NCBI RefSeq assembly: GCF_001570925.1
Contig: NZ_BCSP01000006.1
Coordinates: 59,470-123,469 of the forward strand
Direction of reading: 5' to 3'
DNA: 64,000 bases
From: [Zimmermannella] bifida NBRC 103089
GTDB taxonomy: Bacteria > Actinomycetota > Actinomycetes > Actinomycetales > Microbacteriaceae
This document shows positions 7,532 to 17,390 of this stretch, piece by piece. How positions within the stretch are numbered: the first letter of the stretch is position 1; each line of letters starts with the position of its first letter. A program made the translations under genes and the position numbers. The notes beneath the pieces were generated by a model that saw only the letters and a list, made by a program, of their open reading frames with translations, searched no databases and was not told where the DNA came from.

Positions 7532-9715
7532 ATGAGCAATGGCGCTTTGAATCAAGAAACGACCCCAGAATCGGTTCGTGCCGACGGAGCTGTCGAGCAA
7601 CACCGCCTGGAACACGTCCCCGACTCGTCAGTACCGGACAGCGACGTCATGGTCACTGACGCCTCCACCCGTCTCGACGATGTGGAGCTTGACGCGGATC
7701 CGAAGACCGCGGCCATCAACAACAGCCAGATCGCCTACGCGCTGATGGGCTCGTGGCCCGATGCCACGATGCGTGGCCGGAACATCGCTGCCGATTCGCG
7801 CTTCTGGCGCGACGATACGCTCGGCTGCGAGGCGCACCGCGAACGTGTCCTCGCACAGTTGCGTGATCTCGTCAGCGTAGGCACCCCGCTGCTCGCGTTC
7901 CCCGAAGAATTCGGCGGCGCGGCCGACAACGGCGCGAACCTGGCGGTGTTCCAGGAACTGTTCTTGGCCGACCCGAGCCTGCAAATCAAATCGGGCGTGC
8001 AATTCGGCCTGTTCGCATCCGCGATCTTGCATCTCGGTACCGAAACGCATCACCGCCGCTGGTTGCCCGGTGCGCTATCGGTTGAGGTCCCCGGTGCCTT
8101 CGCCATGACCGAATCGGGTCACGGTTCGAATGTCGCGGGGCTCGCTACGACTGCGACCTATGACGAGCACACCGAAGAGTGGGTCATCAACACGCCCTTC
8201 CGCCTGGCATGGAAGGACTACCTCGGCAATGCTGCCAAGGACGGCACCGCCGCGGTCGTGTTCGCGCAGCTCATCACCCGCGGGATGAACCACGGCGTGC
8301 ACGCGTTCTACGTACCGATTCGCGACGAAAACGGGGAATTCCTCCCGGGTATCGGCGGCGAAGACGATGGTGTCAAGGGTGGCCTGAACGGTATCGACAA
8401 CGGTCGCCTGCACTTCGACCACGTCCGTATCCCGCGCGACCACTTGCTCAACCGCTATGGCGACGTCGATGCCGCCGGTACCTACACCTCGCCGATCGAG
8501 TCACCCGGTCGTCGGTTCTTCGTGATGACCGGCACCCTGGTGCAGGGGCGAGTGTCGTTGGATGGGGCCGCGACCGTTGCGCAGAAAGCGGCGCTGTCGA
8601 TCGGTGTCACGTATGCGAACCAGCGCCGCCAGTTCGATAACGCCAAGAGCGGCCGCGAAACGGTGCTGCTCGACTACACCCGCCACCAGCACCGACTGAT
8701 TCCCCGCATCGCCACCGCCTATGCGGCGACCTTCGCGCACGACGAGTTGCTGCGCGAATTCGACGCGGTGTTTTCTGGCGAACACGACACCCCCGAGCGT
8801 CGCTCCGACCTCGAAACCCTGGCCGCGGCGCTCAAGCCACTCTCGACCTGGCAGGGCATGGACACGCTGCAAGAAGTTCGCGAAGCCTGCGGTGGCGCCG
8901 GGTTCCTGGCCGAGAACCGCATCGTTGGGCTGCACCACGACCTCGACGTCTACACGACGTTCGAGGGTGACAACAACGTGCTGTTGCAGTTGGTCGGTAA
9001 GCGACTGCTCGATGATTTCGCAGCGAAATTCAAGGATGCGGATGCGCGCGAAACCGCCCGCATGGTCGTCACGCAGACCGCAGCCCGCGCCTTCCGCGAG
9101 ATCGGCCTTGCCCGCCTGGGCGGTCTAGCTACCGACCTCGGCAACCCCGCCCGCTCGGTCGGCTGGCTGCGCGAACCCGACAATCAGCGGGCGCTGCTCG
9201 CGGCGCGCGTCGAAGATGAGATCGCGGAGATCGGCACCTACCTCGCGCGCTTCGTCAAGAAGACCCCGGCCGAGCGCGCCGATGCTCTGAACTCGCAGCA
9301 GGACCGCCTGATCCGCGCCGCGCGCTGCTACGCCGAACTCATCCAGTGGGAGGCATTCACCCGCAAGCTCGAATCGTTCGACGCCACTACCGATGACCAT
9401 AAGGTCATGTGCTGGTTGCGGGACCTGTACGGGCTTGGGCTCATCAACCGCGACCTCGACTGGTACCTACTCTCGGGTCGGCTCACCGTCAAGCGTGCGC
9501 GGCTGGTCGGGTCGTATATCGACCGGCTGGTTTCGCGATTGCGTCCGCTGGCACAGCAACTCGTGGATGCGTTTGGGTACGGTCCCGAGCACCTGCGCGC
9601 GGTCATCGCATCCGGTGCCGAACAGCAGTGGCAAGACGAAGCGCACGCGCACTACGAACAGCTGCGCGCGAGCGGGCAGATGCCAAAGCCCGAGCCGCGG
9701 CCAAAGCGCCGCTAG
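7532..9715 (+). CDS. Acyl-CoA oxidase / acyl-CoA dehydrogenase family flavoenzyme
   Basis: Catalyses the first step of fatty-acid beta-oxidation (acyl-CoA to trans-2-enoyl-CoA), by its family passing electrons to O2 with H2O2 formation. At 727 residues it is far longer than a normal dehydrogenase (about 380) and matches peroxisomal-type acyl-CoA oxidases. Visible are the N-terminal helical domain with PEEFGG, the FAD-binding middle domain (FAMTESGHGSNVAG, about 195-210), the CGGAGFLAENR segment and the YTTFEGDNNVLLQ motif that carries the catalytic-base region in this group. An extra helical C-terminal oxidase domain follows. The N-terminal 60 residues are acidic and unlike the core. Monocistronic, with a leaderless-type promoter. 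A dehydrogenase rather than oxidase activity remains possible. Confidence 0.88.
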   Translation: MSNGALNQETTPESVRADGAVEQHRLEHVPDSSVPDSDVMVTDASTRLDDVELDADPKTAAINNSQIAYALMGSWPDATMRGRNIAADSRFWRDDTLGCEAHRERVLAQLRDLVSVGTPLLAFPEEFGGAADNGANLAVFQELFLADPSLQIKSGVQFGLFASAILHLGTETHHRRWLPGALSVEVPGAFAMTESGHGSNVAGLATTATYDEHTEEWVINTPFRLAWKDYLGNAAKDGTAAVVFAQLITRGMNHGVHAFYVPIRDENGEFLPGIGGEDDGVKGGLNGIDNGRLHFDHVRIPRDHLLNRYGDVDAAGTYTSPIESPGRRFFVMTGTLVQGRVSLDGAATVAQKAALSIGVTYANQRRQFDNAKSGRETVLLDYTRHQHRLIPRIATAYAATFAHDELLREFDAVFSGEHDTPERRSDLETLAAALKPLSTWQGMDTLQEVREACGGAGFLAENRIVGLHHDLDVYTTFEGDNNVLLQLVGKRLLDDFAAKFKDADARETARMVVTQTAARAFREIGLARLGGLATDLGNPARSVGWLREPDNQRALLAARVEDEIAEIGTYLARFVKKTPAERADALNSQQDRLIRAARCYAELIQWEAFTRKLESFDATTDDHKVMCWLRDLYGLGLINRDLDWYLLSGRLTVKRARLVGSYIDRLVSRLRPLAQQLVDAFGYGPEHLRAVIASGAEQQWQDEAHAHYEQLRASGQMPKPEPRPKRR

Positions 9716-9753
9716 CGGTGCTGGCAGCACCTCGGCTGGGGGTGCCGGGCAGG

Positions 9754-9816
9754 AATTGTTGCTGCACAGCGAGTCCATCGATATATCCGGTTCGGACCCG
9801 CTGTGCGGCAACAATT
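9754..9816. terminator. Long imperfect hairpin after the acyl-CoA oxidase gene
   Basis: Arms 9754-9776 and 9794-9816 are complementary over 23 bp (one A-C mismatch, one G-T pair) around a 17-nt loop. It lies 39 nt after the stop codon. The stem is much longer than a normal terminator and lacks a clear T-tract. Confidence 0.5.
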
Positions 9817-9893
9817 TCATCCGGGGAAATCACTTGGCACGCAGCCACATAAAGCTTTGGCAATGAAATCGGCAATCCGGCGGAATGCTCGGC

Positions 9894-9905
9894 TAGGTTA
9901 GTGGC
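9894..9905 (+). promoter_or_regulatory. Leaderless-type -10 box before the zinc metallopeptidase
   Basis: TAGGTT at 9894-9899 is followed by 6 nt and the ATG at 9906. No ribosome-binding sequence is seen. Confidence 0.5.
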
Positions 9906-10778
9906 ATGACGTTCAATGAAGGTTCACAGTTCGACTCCGGCAATGTGCGCAAGCGCACCGGACGCGGCGCAGCGATCGGCGGTGGCGGTCTCGTAGCCGT
10001 GCTGCTGGGCCTGCTGTCGACGCAGCTTCTTGGCGTTGACATCACGCAGATGTTCGGGGCGGCTCCGGGTGGCCAACAAGAGGAAGAAAACCTCGTTTGC
10101 ACCGGTGCCGAAGCGAACCAGAACCGCGACTGCCGTATTGAAGGCGCCGCCGTAACGCTCGAACAGTTCTGGGCCAAAGAAGCCCAGAAAGTTGGCGTAC
10201 GCGAGTACCGTGATCCGGGCGTCGTGATCTACAGCGGCCAGACCGGCAGCGCCTGCGGCACTGCTTCGAACGCAATCGGCCCGTTCTACTGCCCGCCAGA
10301 CACCGGCATCTACATGGACACCGACTTCTTCGACATCCTCGTTGAGCGCTTCGGCGCCGAGGGCGGCCCGCTGGCTGAGATGTATGTCGTAGCGCACGAG
10401 TGGGGTCACCACATTCAGAACCTCTCGGGCACATTGACGCCCGACAAGCAGCAGGATGCGGGTCCGGCCGGCGGGCTGGTCCGTCTCGAACTGCAGGCTG
10501 ACTGCTACGCCGGTGCCTGGATGCGCGGCGCATCCGAAGCAACGGATGCAAACGGTAACCAGATCATGAAGCCACCGACGCGCCAAGAGATCGAATCGAC
10601 GATCTCGGCCGCACAGTCGATCGGTGACGACACGATCATGGAACAGCAGGGCATGGAAGTTCAGCCCGAGAAGTTCACGCACGGCACCAGTAAGCAGCGC
10701 ACCACTTGGTTGATGCGCGGCTACGAAGGCGGCGTGGAACAGTGCGACTCGTTTAGCGTTCCGGCAAACCAGCTGTAA
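9906..10778 (+). CDS. Putative neutral zinc metallopeptidase (YpfJ family)
   Basis: A 290-residue, membrane-anchored protein: a cytoplasmic basic N-terminus (KRTGRG), one helix at about residues 22-42, then an extracytoplasmic domain. The zinc motif HEWGHH (HEXXH) occurs in VVAHEWGHHIQNLSG, and the later ELQADCYAGAW segment supplies the third ligand region of this family. Full length for the family (about 280-300). Members are assigned as peptidases by motif. Native substrates are not known. Monocistronic. Confidence 0.88.
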   Translation: MTFNEGSQFDSGNVRKRTGRGAAIGGGGLVAVLLGLLSTQLLGVDITQMFGAAPGGQQEEENLVCTGAEANQNRDCRIEGAAVTLEQFWAKEAQKVGVREYRDPGVVIYSGQTGSACGTASNAIGPFYCPPDTGIYMDTDFFDILVERFGAEGGPLAEMYVVAHEWGHHIQNLSGTLTPDKQQDAGPAGGLVRLELQADCYAGAWMRGASEATDANGNQIMKPPTRQEIESTISAAQSIGDDTIMEQQGMEVQPEKFTHGTSKQRTTWLMRGYEGGVEQCDSFSVPANQL

Positions 10779-10811
10779 CCCCGAGTTCGCCGCCAAACAC
10801 CGGCGACTGCC

Positions 10812-10824
10812 TAGTATTGACACC
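10812..10824 (+). promoter_or_regulatory. -10 box giving a leaderless start at 10825
   Basis: TAGTAT at 10812-10817 is 7 nt before ATG 10825. A TTGACA that overlaps the end of this box (10817-10822) has no well-placed -10 downstream, so TAGTAT is the better reading. Confidence 0.45.
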
Positions 10825-10872
10825 ATGCTGCACCGCGTTTGGGCACATTCCGGTACGACGAAGGATGGATGA
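10825..10872 (+). CDS. Possible 15-codon leaderless leader peptide
   Basis: ATG 10825 opens a mini-ORF encoding MLHRVWAHSGTTKDG. Its TGA (10870-10872) overlaps the start codons of the next gene (ATG at 10869 and 10872), which would couple translation. There is no run of one amino acid, so classic attenuation is not suggested. Support comes only from the leaderless promoter position and the stop/start overlap; it may equally be untranslated leader. Confidence 0.35.
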   Translation: MLHRVWAHSGTTKDG

Positions 10873-11282
10873 TGCTAACCGCCACGATGACTGCTGGAAT
10901 GATTGGTGTCGCCATCATGGTCGCGCTCGTGATCTGTGTTGGGGGAATCATTTTGGCTGCCATGGGCGGGGTCTACCTGCTTCGCAACCGTCGTGAGCGT
11001 CAGGCTGCGGGAGCCCCGAGCTACTCGGGCACGGTTGGGAACACCATGGATCCGACCAATGGCGACATTGCGGCGTCGTTTGAAGACGCACCCCAGTGGA
11101 TGGACGACACCTCGATGTCGTCGGTTTCGGCGGAGGTGCCGGAAATTGACCGCGAAGCATCTGACCGGCGTCTGTACGACCGTGAGCGTCGTCGTTCCGT
11201 AGCGCTCGTATCGGCCGGTGCGCTGCTGACCATCGTCGGCCTGGTCATGCTCGGGTTCCTGATTTCCGAGCTCGTCAACTAG
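10869..11282 (+). CDS. Small two-helix membrane protein, function unknown
   Basis: I do not recognise this family. The 137-residue product has a hydrophobic helix near the N-terminus (after MMLTATMTAG), then a basic LLRNRRER stop-transfer. A hydrophilic middle follows with Asp/Ser/Met-rich stretches and a charged EIDREASDRRLYDRERRRS segment, then a second helix at the C-terminus. Start 10869 (or the adjacent ATG 10872) is chosen for AAGGA at 10861-10865. An upstream in-frame TTG at 10839 has no support. Convergent with recQ. Confidence 0.6.
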   Translation: MMLTATMTAGMIGVAIMVALVICVGGIILAAMGGVYLLRNRRERQAAGAPSYSGTVGNTMDPTNGDIAASFEDAPQWMDDTSMSSVSAEVPEIDREASDRRLYDRERRRSVALVSAGALLTIVGLVMLGFLISELVN

Positions 11283-11338
11283 TTGGTAGCGCTCGACAAC
11301 TAGCCGGCAGCTGCCAGCCCGCGCTGTGCCGCACGCAA

Positions 11339-13144
<1,806 letters not shown>

Positions 13145-13157
13145 GGGCACGAGCCTA
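13145..13157 (-). promoter_or_regulatory. Leaderless-type -10 box of recQ
   Basis: Reading the minus strand, TAGGCT (13157-13152) is followed by 7 nt and ATG 13144. Confidence 0.5.
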
Positions 13158-13280
13158 GTTCGTTACGCGAGCGTCAAGCTTGGGTGGTCGCGCCGCACCA
13201 AGCCGGGTGGCGCGTACGATGGCGGCAGCCCGCGGCAACGGTGTGCGTCGGGCCGGGGGGGAGAACGGTGCGGATGCGGT

Positions 13281-13580
13281 TTAGCCGCGTTCGACGGGAA
13301 GGCCGGCGGCCTCCCAGGCGGCAATGCCGCCGTCAACGTTCGTGGCGTCGATGCCGCGCTGCTCCAGGAAAGTAACCGTGCGTGCCGAGCGGCCACCGGC
13401 GTGACACATGATGTAGGCGCCTTCGGTCGGTACTTCATCGACACGGTCAGCGAACTCGCTCAGCGGGATCACCTTTGCGAACGGTACGCGCACTTCAGCG
13501 ATCTCGTCGGGTTCACGCACGTCGATGAGCGTGATGTTTTCGCCGAGCTGGCCGAGTTCTTGAACAGTGATGGTCTTCAT
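13281..13580 (-). CDS. Single-domain rhodanese-like protein
   Basis: A 99-residue sulfurtransferase-fold protein with the usual rhodanese core: ITLIDVREPDE, the active-site loop starting with Cys in MCHAGGRSART, and DGGIAAWEAAGLPV at the end. The Cys is followed by a six-residue loop (HAGGRS), which fits a sulfur carrier/transferase. Likely cytoplasmic, in persulfide transfer. Partners unknown. It lies alone between recQ and a divergent gene. Confidence 0.9.
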   Translation of the reverse strand: MKTITVQELGQLGENITLIDVREPDEIAEVRVPFAKVIPLSEFADRVDEVPTEGAYIMCHAGGRSARTVTFLEQRGIDATNVDGGIAAWEAAGLPVERG

Positions 13581-13592
13581 GAACACATCGTA
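13581..13592 (-). promoter_or_regulatory. Leaderless-type -10 box of the rhodanese gene
   Basis: TACGAT (13592-13587 on the minus strand) is followed by 6 nt and ATG 13580. Confidence 0.5.
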
Positions 13593-13865
13593 CGAACGCT
13601 GGCCGGAAAAACCTCGGGAACGGTCGACGCTGCCGGATGCGGGTCGCTCGCTCGTCGGATTTTTGGCCGATCGCGCCGCAGAAGCCAAAAACGTTTCCTT
13701 CGCCCGATAACCTCGAAGGGACGTGCGTGGCTGCGCGCATCCGCACGGTACTGGTGCGTATTGCCGGTAACTTCGGGGTGGATGCGGTCGGTTGCGTTTC
13801 GTAACTACACGACGTCGTTCGAACACGCGGTGGCTTGGCCGTCGCTGAAGAAGGAGCCTCACAAT

Positions 13866-16271
13866 ATGACGGACAACTTCGCTAATGCTCCCGGATACTC
13901 GGGTGCTCCCGAGCAGTCTGGGCAGCCGCAGCAATTCGGCCAACCGCAGCAGTACGGGCAAGCTGACCAGCAGCAGTTCGCGCAGCAGCAGAACCAGCAG
14001 CAGTTCGGTCAGCAGCCGATGGGCCAGGCATCGACGGGTCAGCAGCAGTACGGTCAGCAGCAGTTTGGTCAGAACCAGAACCAGGGTCAGAACCAGTTCG
14101 GTCAGCCGCAGCAGGGCCAGTTCGGCCAGCAGCAGTTTGGTCAGCCCGCGCCGCAGCGTCAGGCCGTGAAGTCGTCGTGGCTTGACTGGGCACGAGACAT
14201 TGCGGGTGCTGTGCTGCCGCTGCTCGCGCTCATGATGGTTTGGAACACGGGCGGTCGCGTGAGCATCTCGGCCACCGTGCTTGGCGCGGTGTTCTGCCTC
14301 ATCGTCGCCGCAGGTGGTGGCATTATGCAGTTGCTCGCCCGGTTCGGCATGCTGCCGCTGCCGCCGGCAACCGTGTATCTCGTGCGCGTCGCCACGCAGG
14401 CGCCGCTGCTCATTAGCGTCATCGTGTACGTGATCTTTGAACTGGTGTTTGCGTTCAGCGACATCTTCGACACGCCAGACTTCGCCGGACTCGGCGGCGG
14501 TGTTGCGGTCGCGCTGGTCACGATTGCCATCAACGCACAGACCCGTGACTACGAGCTCGGCGCCTTGGGTGGCCCCCAGTCGCCAACGGCACGTCTCGCT
14601 GCAACGATCGTTAGAGGCCTCGGATTTGCCTACGCCGGCATCGCTGCATTGCTGGTCGTGATCGGCGTCATCGCCATGTTTGTTCAGACTGGTGACATGG
14701 GCGGTGGCGGCATGATGAGCGCCAACTTTGCCGGACCAATCACTGGCATCTTCATGCGTGTGCTGGTCGCCGTCGCCCTGATTGCCCTCGCCGTTATGTT
14801 CCTGCTCGGCTCGGAACCGGCACGACTGGTTTCGGTTGGACTCGGGCTTGCCATCCTGCTGGCCTGGGTGCTCGACGGCATGTTCGGTCTCGGCCTTTCG
14901 AAGACCGGTCTGGAATCGCTGCACATTCTCGTGTTCCTCCTCATGGGCGTCACGCCAGGTGCGTTCGTGATGTTCGCCGGTCTCGGTGCCGTTGCACTGA
15001 GTCCCGAAATGCAGCGTGCGGCCAAGCCAATGGATGCGACTGCTCACTGGTTCCACGCAACTGGACTCGCGATGCTGGTCACGGCAGTGCTCGCAGTGCT
15101 CTCCGCACTGGCTGGAATTTCGGTACTCATTCCGATCAGTGACCGCGTAAAGATGGAGGGCGGCACGATCACGATGACGATCATCACCATGGTGCTGCTG
15201 CTGGCCATCGCCGGTGGCGCAATCTTCGCGTGGCTCAAGGTCAAGGGCAACTCGGGTCAGCAAACTCCAGTGGTGAGCCAGCAGCTGCTGGTGATCTTGT
15301 TGGGAGCGATGGCCGCACTGGGCATTGTCGTCATGATTTTCGCGATCATTTTGCAGGGTGATATCGGCCTCTATAACATGACGCTCGCATCCACCCTCAC
15401 TGGTATGCACATCATGGGCTTCTTCGTACTCTTCCCACTCGTTGTGCTCGCTGCGGTCATGCTGGTGCCGCAGATGAAGGCACACTTTGCAGCGACCGGC
15501 ACGGCGATGAAGCTTCAGGGCGTCGGCAAAGGTCAGCCCGGCTACGGCCAGCCCGGCTACGGCCAGCCTGGTTTCGGTCAGCCTGGTTACGGTCAGCCTG
15601 GCTACGGCCAGCCGCAGCAGCAGCAGTTCGCACCGGGCTACAACGGTGCGCAGATGCATCAGGACCACCCGAGCCACGGTAACCCCGCACCGCAGGGCTA
15701 CGGTCAGCCGGATCAGCAAGCCCAGTACGGCCAGCAAGCCCAGTACGGTCAGCAGACGCAGTACGGTCAGCCGCAGGCCCCGGTAGCCCAGGCATCTGAA
15801 GCCCCATCTTCGGCAGTCCAGGCTCCTGAGGCCCAGGCCGCCGCACCGTACGGCCAGCCGCAACAACTGCCCGGCGACCAGCCGAGCTTCCTGCAGCAGC
15901 AGGCACCTGCCGCCGCTGAAGCACCCGCGCAGCCGGCCGCATCCGCACAACCTGCTGCACAGCCTGAACCAGCTGCAGCACCGGCCTCGGAACAGCCAGC
16001 TGCATCCGCACAGCCGGCCGCACAGCCGGAACCGGCAGCCGAGGCAGCACCGCAGGCTGACGCGGGCGCACCCGACCTCGCCGCCATGGCGCGCAAGGCC
16101 CTCGACCCGAACACTCCGGCAGCGGAGCTCTCGGCGATGAAGGAGCACCGTGAGCTGTGGCCGTACCTGGCCTCGGCACAGGGCGCCGACAAGGACCTGC
16201 TCGACTGGCTCGCAGCCACCAATGACCCGACGGTCATGGCGTACCTGCGCAGCCGCGGACACGTCAACTAG
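13866..16271 (+). CDS. Large membrane protein with Q/G-rich repeats and variant leucine-rich repeat tail
   Basis: An 801-residue protein in four parts. Residues 1-100 are a low-complexity Gln/Gly/Phe region with QQFGQ/QQYGQ units. About residues 105-545 hold ten or more hydrophobic helices. Then comes a second low-complexity part with GQPGYGQP repeats and QYGQQA units, followed by an Ala/Pro/Glu/Gln region containing a near-perfect duplication (AASAQPAAQPEPAA twice). The last 65 residues (from DLAAMARKALDP to the end) resemble the actinobacterial variant leucine-rich repeat (DPNTPAAELSAM...LLDWLA). ATG 13866 has AAGGAG 10-15 nt upstream. The Q/G/Y-rich ends may cause self-association. Function unknown. 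Confidence 0.75.
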   Translation: MTDNFANAPGYSGAPEQSGQPQQFGQPQQYGQADQQQFAQQQNQQQFGQQPMGQASTGQQQYGQQQFGQNQNQGQNQFGQPQQGQFGQQQFGQPAPQRQAVKSSWLDWARDIAGAVLPLLALMMVWNTGGRVSISATVLGAVFCLIVAAGGGIMQLLARFGMLPLPPATVYLVRVATQAPLLISVIVYVIFELVFAFSDIFDTPDFAGLGGGVAVALVTIAINAQTRDYELGALGGPQSPTARLAATIVRGLGFAYAGIAALLVVIGVIAMFVQTGDMGGGGMMSANFAGPITGIFMRVLVAVALIALAVMFLLGSEPARLVSVGLGLAILLAWVLDGMFGLGLSKTGLESLHILVFLLMGVTPGAFVMFAGLGAVALSPEMQRAAKPMDATAHWFHATGLAMLVTAVLAVLSALAGISVLIPISDRVKMEGGTITMTIITMVLLLAIAGGAIFAWLKVKGNSGQQTPVVSQQLLVILLGAMAALGIVVMIFAIILQGDIGLYNMTLASTLTGMHIMGFFVLFPLVVLAAVMLVPQMKAHFAATGTAMKLQGVGKGQPGYGQPGYGQPGFGQPGYGQPGYGQPQQQQFAPGYNGAQMHQDHPSHGNPAPQGYGQPDQQAQYGQQAQYGQQTQYGQPQAPVAQASEAPSSAVQAPEAQAAAPYGQPQQLPGDQPSFLQQQAPAAAEAPAQPAASAQPAAQPEPAAAPASEQPAASAQPAAQPEPAAEAAPQADAGAPDLAAMARKALDPNTPAAELSAMKEHRELWPYLASAQGADKDLLDWLAATNDPTVMAYLRSRGHVN

Positions 16272-16283
16272 CGCACAACGAGA

Positions 16284-16323
16284 ATGGGGCGGACTGGGAT
16301 ACAGTCCGCCCCATCTTGTGTTT
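16284..16323 (+). terminator. Strong intrinsic terminator
   Basis: A perfect 13-bp GC-rich stem (16284-16296 with 16302-16314) with a 5-nt loop follows the stop by 12 nt and is followed by cttgtgttt. Confidence 0.85.
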
Positions 16324-16429
16324 CACCGCACAAGTTGCGGAAGTCTGCTCCGGTCGTAGACGCGACCGGAGCGCAGAACGCTCGTATGTTTTCGCAATGG
16401 CGGGGTGACCCGGCCGCAGCCGGATGCGG

Positions 16430-17296
16430 CTAGTTGCGTGGTGCAGGCACCTTCAGCAGGCGCGCAAGCGTTGCGTGCATTGGCGAACGCGGGATCGCCT
16501 TGCCGTCCACCGAAGTAATCGGTGCGAGCAGGCGACCGGACGAAATCAGCCAGGCGCCGTCGACGCGATCGAGGACCTCGCGGTGGAGCTCGGCAAACGT
16601 GACGGTAATGCCTTCGGGAGCACCCGCATCCATCAACCGGCGCAGCGTCGTCGACGCCAAAATGCCGTCCTGCTGCGGCGTCTGCAGCTTGCCGTCGAGG
16701 TCGAGCAGCAGCGTCGAAGTCGGGCCTTCGAGCAGGTGACCGTTGGGCGTGACGAACAGTGCGTCATCGGCGCCGTGGTTTAACGCCCAGCGCTGCGCCG
16801 CCATATTGATGCCGTACGACAGGCTCTTGGCGCCCGGAAGCAACCAGGGCAGGTCGACCGTTTCTTCGGCCTCGTAACCGCGGTCAAGGATGAGCACGCG
16901 CACGCCCTCGTGGCGGTCGCGATAGATCGACTCGGCCAGCGGCATCATCATCGCCCAGCAGGTGGGCTCGCCGCCGAGTTCCGAACCACGGGTCTCGACC
17001 ATGCGCACGATCGCCTCGGGGTTCGCATCCCAATCCCACGCATCCGTAAGCGCCGTCACCGCACGCGCGTAACCGGCGCGATCGGGCTTCGGCAGGCCGA
17101 GAATATGGGCGGATGCTTCGAGACGGTCGAGGTGCGCCTCAAGATTTGGCACCTCGCCGTGGCTGCAGAACGCCACATCGAACACGCCATCGCCGCGCAC
17201 AACGCCGAGATCATCGGCGCGAAGCAGCGGAACGTCCGGGTCGACGAGCGACCCATCGAGCAGTGCAATCATCTGAACCGGTCGTGCAGTGGTCAT
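16430..17296 (-). CDS. pabC: Aminotransferase class IV, likely 4-amino-4-deoxychorismate lyase
   Basis: A PLP enzyme of 288 residues. Motifs of fold-type IV are present: DLGVVRGDGVFDV near the N-terminus, the Schiff-base lysine Lys157 in GAKSLSYGINM, and LLEGPTSTLLL for the phosphate-binding turn. This set and the short length fit aminodeoxychorismate lyase, which makes p-aminobenzoate for folate. A branched-chain or D-amino-acid aminotransferase cannot be excluded. It shares a divergent promoter region with the FUSC gene. The folate genes themselves lie 40 kb away. Confidence 0.75.
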   Translation of the reverse strand: MTTARPVQMIALLDGSLVDPDVPLLRADDLGVVRGDGVFDVAFCSHGEVPNLEAHLDRLEASAHILGLPKPDRAGYARAVTALTDAWDWDANPEAIVRMVETRGSELGGEPTCWAMMMPLAESIYRDRHEGVRVLILDRGYEAEETVDLPWLLPGAKSLSYGINMAAQRWALNHGADDALFVTPNGHLLEGPTSTLLLDLDGKLQTPQQDGILASTTLRRLMDAGAPEGITVTFAELHREVLDRVDGAWLISSGRLLAPITSVDGKAIPRSPMHATLARLLKVPAPRN

Positions 17297-17308
17297 GTTG
17301 TAAGCCTA
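17297..17308 (-). promoter_or_regulatory. Leaderless-type -10 box of the class IV aminotransferase gene
   Basis: TAGGCT (17308-17303 on the minus strand) is followed by 6 nt and ATG 17296. Confidence 0.5.
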
Positions 17309-17378
17309 CGCCCGTGGAACGTGAGCGAACGGCTAACGCCGGTGGCGAACCCCGCGCGACCGGGCGCATCCGCCGAAG

Positions 17379-17390
17379 TACCCTGAATGC
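17379..17390 (+). promoter_or_regulatory. Leaderless-type -10 box of the FUSC gene
   Basis: TACCCT at 17379-17384, 6 nt, then ATG 17391. It is divergent from the promoter at 17303-17308. Confidence 0.5.

Noticed and set aside
13900..14160. CRISPR-like or microsatellite array
   Set aside because: The repeats are in-frame Gln/Gly codons of a protein with irregular spacing and no spacers. There is no CRISPR array in the window.
13281..16262. 993-codon open frame on the minus strand
   Set aside because: It is antisense to the Q/G-rich membrane protein and exists because of its repetitive GC-rich codons. Only its last 99 codons, the rhodanese (13281-13580), are real.
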